DNA from: Pseudopyrenochaeta lycopersici
Taxonomy: Eukaryota > Ascomycota > Dothideomycetes > Pleosporales > Pseudopyrenochaetaceae
Length of the DNA stretch: 64,000 bases
Direction of reading: 5' to 3'
Assembly: GCA_003313425.1 (NCBI GenBank)
Contig: NHZP01000021.1
Coordinates: 434,001 to 498,000 of the forward strand
Shown: piece after piece, positions 32,799 through 44,899 of the stretch
Numbering within the stretch: the first letter of the stretch is position 1
Layout of the letters: every line of letters begins with the position of its first letter
Notes under the pieces: generated by a model
Told to the model about the DNA's origin: nothing
Seen by the model: the letters and a program-made list of their open reading frames with translations, nothing else
Databases searched by the model: none
Program-made: the position numbers and the translations under genes

Positions 32799-35700
32799 GA
32801 TGTGGATGTGTAGATTCAGTGTCGCAATGGACTTGGAGAGCGGGTGCGCTTCACATTTAGATGTGATATGTTAACAAATGACTGGCACCGCTGGATCATA
32901 CTTGAAGCGGCGCACTATATCTGCGCACCTCGCCAACCCCTACCTGTCGACGCCACAACTAAGCGTTTCAGGAATACGCATCGCACTGATACTTCAGTGG
33001 TTGAGCCGGCAAAGCTTGATGGTCTGTGGTTCCAAAGCTAAGTAAATGGTGGTTCATTGTTGCGATAGCAGGCCAACTTCAATGGCAACGTAAACATTAT
33101 CCCACCGTCGGTTTAAGCGCAAAATATCCAAAAATCCAGTTGATACCTGACAAAAGTACATTGTACAGAACATATGCCACAGCCAAGTTGTGCGGATCAC
33201 TAATGCAGGTGCCAAAAGTGATAAATTCCGGATAACGCTAGCGCCGATTTCGGCAAAGTTACTCCTCAACCTGCGTCTGGGGGCCTGTGGGTGTTTCGTT
33301 TGCCTGTGATGGCTGCCTCATGAATCGTCTGTGGCTGAAAGACAGCGATCACCCATTCGGTAGTTAGGTGCATGAAACGCATCGTTGCAAGTGTTTACCA
33401 AAGAGAGGAGAGAACGGTGGTTAGCGGCAAACTCTATTCCACTTGCGACGACAACGATTGCCGGCGAGAAAAGACCGCTCCCAGTTTCCACGTGGGGATA
33501 GGCATAAGTCGCATCACGCGTGACCCCGCCTTCACCCGGTGGCTTCAACTACCATGGGTCTTATTACCCCGGACTTCGCTTGGTTCGTTCAACCAAACAC
33601 TCGCGCAGACGTCCCAACACGCGCGCAACCGTCATGGCGTACTCAATTCCAAAACCAGAGTGTCGCGGAAATTAATCGGTCGGTCTATCTTCGGGCTGTC
33701 GCGTCCAAAGGCGATCACGACAACCAAAGGGGTTTACATCGACTACAGCGCCCTCCTCAACCTTATTCTCGCGCTAATGTACCTGGAGTGAGCATCCAGA
33801 ACTCGGAGTGTTCGTCGCATGATGTCAAAACAGGCCGACCGCCACATAGAAGGCCAAACAGGATCGGACCGAAGCAGGAGGCGGTGTCTTAGGAAGATTG
33901 CTACCACGTTGTGGGCAGTTCGTCGGCTGCACGGACTCCCGAATCTCAGACATATACTTCGTAAATCTGCGAAGTATGGCACTCTATTTAGTATTATCGA
34001 TCATCTAAGCATCGTGAAATCTTCTACACCACACTGGCCACGGCACTAAGGAATCCAGTGTCCATTAGCCTGAAGATTGATACTATAGGTTTCCGCTCTG
34101 GGGACTTTTTTTTCAGCTTCCACCCGTCCTCTGACTGTGCCGCCAAGGCGCAGGTTGTCTACTCCAACAGAAAATGTATTCCTTGATGCCAGTCAGCAAT
34201 AGATGCTGGACCATTGGGAACCTTGTAGTCCATATGCCAAATGGACATAACCATTAATCTACAGGATCTGACAAACATAAAACTTTATCTCTCATATATA
34301 AATTTGTTGGTAGCGATCGATACACCCTTGTTTACCCTGGTTCACCCTTGGGAGGGAGATAGCCTGCAGGTTCTGTGGGCCTACTTGCTTCTCTTCTGGC
34401 CCGTCTGCGATTAACTTCGCAAACCCCTTGCGACCTGCCTGCTTCTGGGATAAATTCCATGCCTACCTTTTCCATAAGTGGCTACAACTAAAAAATTCGG
34501 ACGAAAGCCTGGTGACAGAACATGCATTGAAAGTTCTCAGAGAAAGGTTCATCGGTATAGGGGACATACAAGTACTTATATGATCGTCACACCCTGTCCT
34601 GTCCAAGTTCGGTGACTATGTGACTAGTAATACAGTATTCCTCGGAAGTCTTGTGAATGTAGTCCACCGCCAAGGAGGTGAAGAGGACAAGCCTTTCTTC
34701 AACGGCTCGCGTGTAGATATTCAATTCTCCTTCATCCTGCGGCACAGTTTGAGGGATCAATCATCTAATTTCGAACAATGTCGCGGACTGTGGAAAGCTA
34801 ATGCAAGGCAACTTTGCTCCGGAACTTAAATTCGATTACCGACCGGCGCCACACCAAATCTTCACATTTTCCACGAATTCCCTCAACAAAATGCACTTGA
34901 TACTCCGGGTCGGGCGTCTCCAGAGTATTTTCGGCACACCCCATGCTCATATCATCGTAGAAACGTGCATGGGGCCGCTCTGGCTGGGGTATGTCCGTGC
35001 ACGATATGGAAGCTTGCGCTGATCCAACATACACATCGATTGCATGTATGAATTGCATGGCTGAGATCGATGCATCGTCAGTATTCTCGGTGAGCACGGC
35101 TCCGGTCGCTTGGTATTTGCCTCCTCATCTTGCCAATGCTACCAGCTGTGCAATGGCTGAATTTCGAAGTGCAAGCGGGGACCTCGGAAGATCTTTTGCT
35201 GGCGTGTTAGTGTGACAGGTTCGGGAGTTCTCGAAAAGAGCTTGCCATCGCAGCTTGCCACAAGAATCGAGACTGAACCTGGCACTTCGAAATGGCGTTT
35301 TGGGTGCAGACCACATCAACCGCTGGAATCTCTCAATTTGCCACACTTGTGCGATCGAGTCAGGGTGGCGTGGGTGTCCCTGGGGCAGCTGCCCCTGGGG
35401 CAAAAATGCTCTAGATAGTCAGAAAATGAAAGGAAATGACTGTTCCATGATGTTGGTTTCCAAATCGTATAGGTGGAAGTGCCAGAGCCGAGTCTACTGG
35501 CTATGATGCCCAAAATAGAGTTTTGTAGCCCAGAAAAAGAGCACCTGACGGAGACAAAGTGCTCCAGACTAGGTGGGTACTTTTCGATTCGTGGACACGC
35601 CAGATAACCTTTCGATAGGTACGTGCTAAGCGATCGGAACTTTGCCCGATTTGGTGCTGCGACAACTCGTACATTGGAATAAGTGGGAAAGAGAGACTGT

Positions 35701-37752
35701 GCACCCACCCAACACAACGCAAAATACCGCCTGTTTACAGCTAACTTAGAGCATTCTGCATCATACAAGGGTCCAAAATTTATATAAGTTTCTCAGTACC
35801 CAGCTGCTACGCCATAGTGTCCGTGCTTGCGCTTCCTACAGCCGTGTAGTATAAGTGTCTTATATTCCGGTTATCTTAGCGCACGAGAGTGCGACAACCT
35901 TGGTTTCTTGTTGACGAATATCACCGTCGATCCCTAAAAGCGCCGCGGTTATGCGTAAATCGTAGACAGACTTGTACAGAAACGAAAGACATTTCTGATA
36001 GTTGTATCTAATGAGCAGCGTTCGGAATGATCTGAAGTGGTTGAAACGAAAAAAATTCTTCTTTTACCCAGTAGATTCTCATGTTATGGAATGCGTTCCA
36101 TTAGTCATATAGAGTCGAGATACTGTTCTACACCTAACACACACTTGTGGCCCATGTCTTGATGGAAGTGGTCTTTGACATACGATAGCAAATAATCATA
36201 AACTATGATGTTACAAGGAAGTTTCGTTTCGCGAAACTCAGGCTACTGAATGAAGATAAAATTCGAAATTTGCTAGCAATAGCAGCGATACGAACTTGCT
36301 ATTACCCAAAGTTTACGTTGTGATCTGCTTCAAGTCGGTTTCCAGGTCGTACAAGTGTTCTCCCTCTGATCCTCTTCCTGCGTAGACAGAGGGCAAAATC
36401 AAGTATCATTGCTTGTTGTATCGAGGCTCATTGGATACGGAGGTCGGTATCTCATATATAGAAAATGAGAAGATGTCTGCTATTCTCTCAAATCATTGCA
36501 TGATGGAAGGCAGACCTGACAAGAGGAATAGGTTTCTCTCGTTCCGGCACTACAAATTCTGATAACTGAACTATATGCGGACTCGTCAGCTTACGAATAC
36601 TTTCGAAATAGCGGTATTTACTATGAGCTAAATTCTATGTAAGGCGCAGCACATAATCAAAATAGTAAATTACAAGCGGCGCTGATACTGTTGAACGTGG
36701 CTGGGCAACGAAGATGCCACAACCATCGAGCTAATCTCTACAGACAAATTCTTAGTCTCAGTATGAATAAAAATATGTATCGCTATTTTTTGCGTCTGTT
36801 GGGTTGTTATTGTATTCTCAACATGAGCTACACGCCTGATAATGAAGTGCTCAAATATACACTCTCGTTGAAAAATTCTGTAGGAAGGGTATCATGCAAC
36901 AGACGCAATTGTTAGTAAGAATTTTAATCAAATTAAGCCGCAGTCATGCCCCGAATAGAATTGTAGGTACTTGGACTGATGCGCTGGCATCACAGTTGAC
37001 TTCAGCCTTGTGAGTAGCAAAGATGGTCAGGCATATATACGAACGATCCATCGTTGAATCTCTCGTATGGATTGAAGACTCGCATGACAGAATCATTCAC
37101 ATAACTAAAATGGTTTTGGTATCTTCGCTGCGCTATCACTGGCGTCGAATATTGTCGATTTTGTCGATTTTTGGTGGCAGTATATTCTCGCAAGCGGGAC
37201 AGGTGCACCACTCCATCGAGGAATAATCAAAGACTACGCAGATCTTGAGGCAACCACATATGTATATAACCCTCTTCGCCTTTCTGTTTGGTGCTTTCTT
37301 CTTGGGGGAAGTTATTACTCTCTGGATGATGCTTTAAAGAAAGGTAGTTGAAAAGAGGGTATGTAGGTGAGCCTGCTAAGTGATACGAGATTTGCAAAGC
37401 ACAAGAAAGTACCAGATAAGCGGGTGGGTAGCACCCACGGCTCTTAGATATATAACAGCACATGTCCAGGTCGACAGAATTCATAACCAGCCCGAGCACT
37501 GCTTCATAACTTGCTTCAATACCGCTACCTAAATGCTGGGGCTTAGGACTGATTTGTAATCACAATTCCAGCTGCCGAAATTGAACAATATAATAAGTAC
37601 CTCCACGCAGCATCATTACAGACAATGAATTAGATATGACTTCCTACTCTCAAACCCCCTACGGTCGTCTGGAAATGTTATGTAGAATTGTTTAATATAA
37701 CTGACCCAACAATACCTCCACATGACGCATTCCACGATCATTTTGAAATACA
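32799..37752. other. gene-poor block of about 5 kb
   Basis: No gene is recognised. Open stretches near 33.4-33.9 kb on the plus strand overlap in two frames and show no motif. Codon-like order fades further right. The DNA from about 36.0 to 37.7 kb is AT-rich with many TA steps. A perfect 14-bp palindrome GGGGCAGCTGCCCC lies at 35382-35395. The block ends at the HET pseudogene. Confidence 0.5.
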
Positions 37753-39726
37753 TTAAACAAGATGAAACGTCTCTCTTTGGATGAATCCTCTTTCAAGCTC
37801 ATTCATGAAGGCGCCCGTCATCACACTGTGCACGTAGCACTCTCCAACAAACTTCATATCCGAAAGTGGTTCCTCCGTGTTCACTTTGCGAACAACGAAA
37901 GGCACATTGGCTCCTTCACAAATCACAATTAGATCATCACTCTTCGTGTCTAGTGGGACGAGCGCTAGTAACCCATTCGTAATTACGATGAAGGACCGCT
38001 CATGGCAAGTATAGTATAATCTCTGACCAAAGCCTCCAGCATGACCGCTCTTAGCAAACTCATGCAATTCTTCGTGAGAGCCATACAACGTCGTCTGGGT
38101 GGTAGTTCCGCTACACTTCCACTTTGGAGCCTCCAGTATGCTGCAAAGTCTGCAAAGAGCTTTGGAACATCTGTGATAGATGCAATGATTGCAGGTGCTC
38201 TGTCAAAGACATCTCGTCGCGAGCATATCAAAGTCAATACGAAACTCGCAAGTGGGTCAATATGCGTATTGGTGGTTGTGTTGTTGCTTTCCAAAACAGC
38301 TCGCCAGAGACATCGAATGCCATTTGTTGTGCCTTCGACAAGTAGTGTAGCTGACTTTGCAGTGCTGTTTATGTTCTCCGTCTCTACACACATGCGAAAT
38401 GGCCCTCGAGCTGGTTCCACGCTGACTTTGTCAACGACGATACCTGTTAGCCTCATAGATTCTAAGTCGCGATAGTTGATGTTGGGTTTGGATCCCTAGA
38501 GGCCCGGTAGCAAGAATAGCCTAGGTAGCTCAGGGTTCGGCGCAAGTTAATATGATTGCCGAAATCAGGTACCCACGAGGGCAGCTCCGGTTCCCCTAAT
38601 ATTTTTGGTTGCTGAAACACATTCACCGCCGACAAAATGACAAGGTTTTGCAACTTTTCTATAACTGCTCGGGTAAACAGTATGTATGTTCCGGACGGTT
38701 TCCGTGAATAGTCGGCACAAAACCCTGGATGAAGGTTCTGTTAATGTTGGCATTCTTCCGCCAGACCAAAAAGCGCAAAGACATGGTCCCTCGGGTCTGT
38801 TGCTTGAATCTCGAGCTGACGGTATATAAGATCAATGATTTTGGGGCGTTGCGTATTGGAAGAATATCTCCTTAAGTGGGTCCATATTTCTGGCAAGGTA
38901 TAATGCACTCCAGGTCCCACAAACTGACTATCAGTCGGCAAACCCAGCACCCTATCTCTTTTACGGTCAATTAACAACGGACCTTGATGTGCCGCAGCTC
39001 GCCATTCGAAGGAAGTCAGATTCAGGAATATCTGCCACAACAAAGAATGTTCGCCGCAGTAGACCATAACATTCTGCGCGGATGTCAAACCGACTTCTTG
39101 GAGCACCCACGCTCTTCTGGAAAATGGCCGCGCAAGGAGGGCTTGCATACCCCACCGCATTCTATAAAATCGTCAGATGATGCCTCCTTTTCAGTGAACT
39201 GCACTTCTCCCTTAGCTAACGGGCGTAGACGCTGACAATTAATTCCGGCAGCTGTAGTTTTGGGGTCAATCTGATGAGCCCTGTCCGCCATATCGGCGAT
39301 CAAATTTCCAAAATCGAACACTTTCTTCGTTGTATTATCAGCTTCGCCGAGCCAAATGAGGGTCTGTACTGCCTGGGTGTATATCTCAGCCATTAACGAT
39401 ACTTGATAACTACGCTCATCCACGTCACTCTAGTCAATACACAGTGCATCTACCCATATAACGGGTCGACTGAGTTTGCTCCTTAAAACTCGCAAAGCGG
39501 CTTCGAGATTGACTGTGACATGGAATTTCGTCTGCGTGGACACAAGCCCGTTCATATTGCTTTCTGGCTTTTCCGTATAGGTAGCTTGGATCGCCTTCGT
39601 AACCTTGGGGCTACCCCGACAATACGATAGACATCCACAAAGTTTCGGTATCTTCGGATCCAGAAGTGAAGCGTTGAAAATATGAACGACAACATCCTTG
39701 GAAGAGTGAGGAGGTTCGGGTTCCAA
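37753..39726 (-). pseudogene. HET-domain (heterokaryon incompatibility) pseudogene
   Basis: Decayed copy of a HET-domain gene, a family that triggers cell death on non-self recognition. Reading down the minus strand, the pieces are the N-terminal block with V-I-W-V-D-A-L-C-I-D (to 39430), Y-T-Q-A-V-Q-T-L-I-W-L-G-E (39423-39085), R-A-W-V-L-Q-E-V (39160-38741), E-L-P-S-W-V-P-D-F (about 38580), and the C-terminal Q-R-L-Y-Y-T-C-H-E-R (38088-37753). The frame is broken by a TAG at 39432-39430 where the family has CAG, and a TAA at 38743-38741 where CAA is expected. There are also frame changes near 39.17, 38.48 and 38.08 kb. Both stops are C-to-T changes in a CpA context. Homologous codons extend upstream to about 39770, with no ATG seen. 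Confidence 0.88.
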
Positions 39727-39774
39727 GAAGAGAATGCGGATTTCTTTTTGTGATCTATCTAGTGTTCTATACCA

Positions 39775-40351
39775 ACTATAGTCGTTGGGAATTACTGGGA
39801 CATATTGTGTTCCAGTTGTCCGCGTTTCATGGTTCTTACGCGGTCGAGGAGCGTTTTGGAGTATGGGGTGCCATGGTCCGTGGATGTTCCCTATCTATTG
39901 TAGCTGTTCAAAGACCGTCTGCTCACCATAAGAATTGGTGTTTCATCCTATGTCACTGTTGAGAAAGGCAAAACTGACCTTTTAGAAGCAGGTTATTTCC
40001 GAACCCGAGTTTGGTGAAGCAATAGTCATGATCTGAAGCTTGCTGTTGACATTACTCCACTTGCGGCTGCAGAGCAGAAAAGTTCCTTTTCCGTGGTGGA
40101 ACAAGCACAGCTCTTGCGTAAGCGGGTTTTCATACTCTTATATCAATATTCAAACGATCGCTAACATTCATTGCGATAAATACAACTTAGGTGGTATTCA
40201 CCAGAAGGCTACTTAAGTAAGCTCGAAACCACAGAAATGGTTGTACTACTTTCCTTGCTGAACATCGATTGAGATACTTTACAATCGGTGACAAACCTCA
40301 CCTTTGAGATAGTTCCTCTTAACTTCATTCATTCCAGCTCATAGTTATCAA
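39775..40351. other. intergenic between the two HET loci
   Basis: About 580 bp with no recognised gene, lying between the 5' end of the HET pseudogene and the 3' end of the second HET gene. Both loci read on the minus strand. Confidence 0.45.
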
Positions 40352-43269
40352 TTATACCAAACATACCACAACATTAGCTGGCTTTGGATGCTTGTGACTT
40401 GGAAGCATAGTCGAGTAGCACTCTCCAACCATTTCGAAGTTACTGCCACTCGGTCGCAAAACTAACGGTAAGATTCCACATTTCCCACTCCAAATCTGAT
40501 CCCCAACGCAGGATACCTCAGGAACAAGTGCCAAGGATCCAGATCTGAGCCTTGCCATTCTTCTCAACTCCATATGATCAAAGTCCGCATTCAAAAAACC
40601 TTCTCCTACCCCAAATTTCTCCCAGTTGCTTCGAAACATGAAATTGGGGGTGAGTTGGAAACACAGATACCAAAACGAGGAAATAACCGCCACTGGAAGA
40701 ATCCAGTATATCATGAACCGCTCTAGAATACCACTCCGTGTCTGAGTAGCAATTAAAAGTGGCATTGTGCAAAGAATAAAAAAAATGCTCTTGACTAGCG
40801 GAGGTAGATTGCGTGGGCCCCTAGAATGGAAGTCCGCTAGAAGTCGTAAGATGCTGCTTTCTTCGTAATTATTAAGTGATCCGCAAGTAATAGTAGACAG
40901 GAAGTTCTCCCAGAAGATATTGCTTGATGCGGGAGTTCGAAATTGTCTCTCCCACTTGCTGAAAACCTCTAAGCGATGGTTTTCCGACATGGTGAAAGTA
41001 TATCTGATGCTAAACCAGATACTACTTTGAGCCTTTTCGGTGTTACAAACTTCTCCAAGTATTCTAATCTCGTCCATAAAACATGCAAGAATATGGAGCG
41101 TTGGCGAGAAGTGATTTGATCTAACACAGACGTTAATTGTGACTTCCTTCCTGAGCGGGCAATTTTCAAACATACCCTCTTCGTCCCGCAACACGCTCTC
41201 TTGCTGATCTAGGTTGTAGTGTACCAATGCGGTATTCTGTCTCCTGTAGAGTGCCCGCAGTGTTGTTTTGGGCCAACATGAGGCTCAGGGGTGTAGCCAT
41301 GCGGCCAGTGTCACTCCAATCCGGTACCCATGTAGGAAGCGGATGGATTTCTCTCTTCCTGGAGCAGATCTTCTGGTATAATCTGGTAAATACGTCCAAA
41401 TGGCTCGGTGGTCGGCGATTGACCGCAGAGAATATTTGCAAGCTATTCTGAGAGAATGATATGCGTCTTGCCGTGTCTACATAGACCCAGTTCTTATGAT
41501 TTGGGTCATTCTGCGAGTATGTTGGCAAGATATTATAGGTACTTCCCCCCTGAATCTGTTCGCAAAGTCCTAGAAGACCGAAAATTTTATCAACCGGGTC
41601 CGTAGCATGACTACGCCTGAACAAAATTGCCATGGACAATATGCTTTTGGTCTGGGGCAGTTCATTCTGCTTCAAGGTCTTAAAAATCCAAGCTGGGTCT
41701 GACTGCCTGATTTGCGGTGCCCAAGGCAGCATGGCTCGAGCTACCAAAATGTTTCCTATTCCCGCAGCACTCTTACTGCCCATACCAGCAGTAAGTACGA
41801 TAGCCGCGCCCATTGTAAAATCCCACCAGCATATATTGTTGCTTCCGCATGCAATTTCAATACTACGGCTGAGAGCAACCTCCTGAATTATCCAAACACG
41901 CGTGAAGTATGAACGCCTCAGGAGAAGCAGGATCAGAAAGGGAGGGAGGATCCCGAACGGGTCCCATGGCCGTTCAAGTATTGTTGAATTTGACGATTCA
42001 GCTCCGCTCTGATACTTTGAGGCTAGCATGGAACAAGCTCGAAATGCCTCTCGAGATAGAAAACCCCCTTCCCCAAGCCATATGACTGTACGGTTAGAAC
42101 AGCTGTATATCTCGCCCATTCGTTGAACTTGTTTCTCTTTTTCTTTATCATTTCTTTGATTAATGCAGATGGCATCAATCCAGAGACTGATATCGGAACT
42201 GGGGTTACGAAGATGCATTAAAGCAGAGTGTAGATTGCTTGTGATTACGAATCGAACTCCATTGCACTGAATCTCGCGTAAATTCTTTTTGGTACTACCC
42301 CATTGGTACGATAAAGTTGTACAGTCTAAAGTCGGCAGATCAGGTGCCTCGCCTGATTTTCCGCACGAAGGCGTCGCTGTCGGAGGGAGCAGCCTTGTCT
42401 TCAAAGAACAGCTGATAACGTCCCGACCGGAACCGCGGTGAAGAACTAGAATACGCACATCAAATCGTCTTAAACGCAATGTATGGTTATTGTAAAACCC
42501 CGTGGTGAGAGGACCAAGCTCATGAGATGTTTTGAATCTGATGATTTTCATAAGACTGTCGATGTTCGAATTGCCTGGAGTAGAAGTTTGCTGCAGAGAC
42601 GGCAGGGGCTCGTCAGAACACAGTGGTAGAAGTGGTTCGATCGAAGACTTTAGTCCGTTCAAAAGCTGTACATAACCATGTAGATCAGTAATGCACCTTT
42701 GAAGAGTATCATTGGCTGAGGTGAATTTGCTCTGATCAAATCGGATCTCATCGTTATCAGACTCTATCGCGCTAAGAAGGATATTTTCCAGCTGTTCATG
42801 TGTGCGCCGAATTAAGCCAGTTGTATCCGCCAATGATTCTTCCAGCTGGAGAGGAATGCCTGCTACTATCAGCGGCATTAGTCTAAATGATGATCCGATT
42901 CTTACGTTTGACAAAAATTAGGCTTATATTGAGCAGGGCTGACATTACGGAATTTATGAGGTCACCAGCTTCTTTCACTAGTTGATCGAGTCCACCTCCG
43001 ACAACAGAGCAGACTTCGCCCCAATCTCGCATCAGGTGATACTCGCGACGCAAGGCTTCCTTCTCAGAGAGCTCCCATTGAGGATCACTTAAGAATCGAG
43101 GTAAAATTAGCGAAAAATATTTCAGAGTAGCCTCATATATTGCTCGAATCGATGTATCTTCCAGAAGTCCTTGACTAGTCCGTTCAACATCGTTTTGCGG
43201 TATTATTACAGGCTCATGGCGGTTGCCATTGGGCCTAATGGCGATCTCTTGGTATTTGGAGGGCTTCAT
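40352..43269 (-). CDS. HET-domain protein with N-terminal helical region and predicted membrane helices
   Basis: Likely heterokaryon-incompatibility-type cell-death protein. Exons on the minus strand: 43269-42906, 42862-41225 and 41178-40352. The introns are 43 and 46 nt. The lengths sum to 2829 nt, 942 aa. The second intron (GTACAC...GAAG) has a weak acceptor. If it is not real, the gene is frameshifted near 41.2 kb and ends at 41166 after 686 aa. Residues 1-230 look helical and lack a named domain. The HET domain (about 305-455) has L-S-Y-Q-W-G, L-W-I-D-A-I-C-I-N-Q and R-V-W-I-I-Q-E-V. W-V-P-D-W follows. The C-terminal third has two hydrophobic segments (F-F-I-L-C-T-M-P-L-L-I-A and M-I-Y-W-I-L-P-V-A-V-I-S-S-F-W) before the family's closing L-A-L-V-P and M-V-G-E-C-Y blocks. 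Confidence 0.78.
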
Positions 43270-44191
43270 AGTGGCCCCATAAGCTGTGTGTCGATGATAC
43301 AAGAGGTGGACGTCTCTTTACGATGCCTCTCTTTTGCGAAGGTTTGCAACCCACAGATAAGCCAGGATTTACGATAGAAGACCAACCTATAATGTGTGCC
43401 GATTGATAATCGAATGTTGAGTGATTAATGGCGGAATTAATTGAGTGGCGACCAGATCGACTGCAGCTGGTTGAGCTGGAATGGTGTGAAAGCAAATGTC
43501 ATGCTTGTAAACACCTCACGCCGCCTCAGCTCACACTAGCTGCCCCTCACTTGCTTCAGCCCCCAGAACTCATCCCCCTCCATTGATTGGGCTGAACAAC
43601 AATAATAATGACCAGAGCAAAATCAACTGCATCGCAGTCTGCTGTCCCTTGCAATCTCTGAATTCACTGCTTGCACTCTGTGTCATAAATTAACTTTCTA
43701 CAGAAATCTATAATTTATTATACTGATTGTTTTGAATTAGCTCCAAAGTTAATGTGTTATATTTTTAGTTTTAAATAACTAAGTAAATGCATTTATTTTT
43801 GTACCTTCATTCACATGTTTTTTGCGCCTTAAGGCTGTAGATTTATACTGCGCATTCTGGCCTTTCACATACCTGCGTGTTGTGACTATGCGTAAAGTCT
43901 GAGTAGGCCGAAACAGGCAGGTAGTCGACGAAGTACGAGCAAGGGTATGAACGCTAATGATGGGACAAGATCAATCGAGTCTGGCGTAGTGGAGTCGCAT
44001 CAGCCCGCAACGGCATGAATATTCTCGTATCTTTCCATGAATAAACCAAGCTCTTTTACCTTCAGCCCCCACAACATAACGGAGCTCTGCGAGTCACTTC
44101 CTATCAGGCCGGATATGTCACACAACGACGCAAATCTAAGTGGACAGAAAATTTCGGTGACGCCCATCAAGCCTTCTTACGCGATCACTCG
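43270..44191. other. intergenic, divergent HET and 2EXR genes
   Basis: About 920 bp. An AT-rich stretch with many TTA/TAA runs lies at about 43680-43810. The gap must hold the promoters of both divergent genes. An in-frame reading upstream of the 2EXR ATG is not used because it is in another frame. Confidence 0.45.
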
Positions 44192-44899
44192 ATGGCGACT
44201 TTCAGTCCCTTTCCCCGCCTCCCTCTTGAACTTCGCATTCGAATTTGGCAATTAGCTCTCGTACAGAGCCGGATTGTCGAAGTCCGAAAGCCCTACATTG
44301 ACAGATACTACTCATCGCCTACTACTGCTCCGGCAATTACCAGAGCATGCCAAGAATCCCGCAAGTATTGCACGTACCAGAAATTTTTCACCGCCGACGA
44401 ATATCCGCGGTACATCTGGGCGTGCTTTGAGAGCGACATCATACAGATGAATAGTAACTTAATGAATCAGTTAGCGGAAGAAGACAGCCTAGAAAAGGAG
44501 GAGGTTCAGCATTTAAGGCTCGAATTGAAGAGTCAAGACGGATGGGATCTGTCAGAATTCTTCTACCACAACCACCAACAGAAGATTCGCAAATTTCCTA
44601 AGCTGTGGAGTTGCGATGTCTTAGTAAACGATGGGTTATATAATTGGGGAGAATTCATTAAAGACATGTATTGGGGTACGTGTCCAAAGAGCAATGTCCG
44701 CATCATTGATGCAAAGACGGGAGAGTGGATCAATGCAGAGACAGCTGGGCCGTACCAGGACTACCTTGATACTGGCCACGGCGAACACAGAGAGTATGTC
44801 AGGGTCGATGATGACTGGGACGAGGAAGATGGGGACGAAAGATATGAGGCGATGATGAAGATGAAAGAACCCCTGCCACGAATTGATTTGAATTACTAA
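44192..44899 (+). CDS. 2EXR-domain protein
   Basis: Single-exon gene, 235 aa. The N-terminus has the 2EXR signature F-P-R-L-P-L-E-L-R-I-R-I-W at residues 6-18, then R-I-V-E-V-R-K and A-I-T-R-A-C-Q-E-S-R-K, where a family member would have L-L-x-V-N-x-E-S-R. This F-box-like fold is common in fungi, often in large lineage-specific families next to HET genes. Its function is unknown, although adaptor roles in protein turnover have been suggested by resemblance. The second half has aromatic and acidic residues, ending with a run of D/E (residues about 210-222). No signal or membrane segment is seen. A second 2EXR gene starts at 63832. Confidence 0.88.
   Translation: MATFSPFPRLPLELRIRIWQLALVQSRIVEVRKPYIDRYYSSPTTAPAITRACQESRKYCTYQKFFTADEYPRYIWACFESDIIQMNSNLMNQLAEEDSLEKEEVQHLRLELKSQDGWDLSEFFYHNHQQKIRKFPKLWSCDVLVNDGLYNWGEFIKDMYWGTCPKSNVRIIDAKTGEWINAETAGPYQDYLDTGHGEHREYVRVDDDWDEEDGDERYEAMMKMKEPLPRIDLNY

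Noticed and set aside
33372..33892. Two overlapping plus-strand open stretches that could be a small gene
   Set aside because: Neither has a recognised motif, and the two frames compete over the same DNA. No convincing splice pattern was found.
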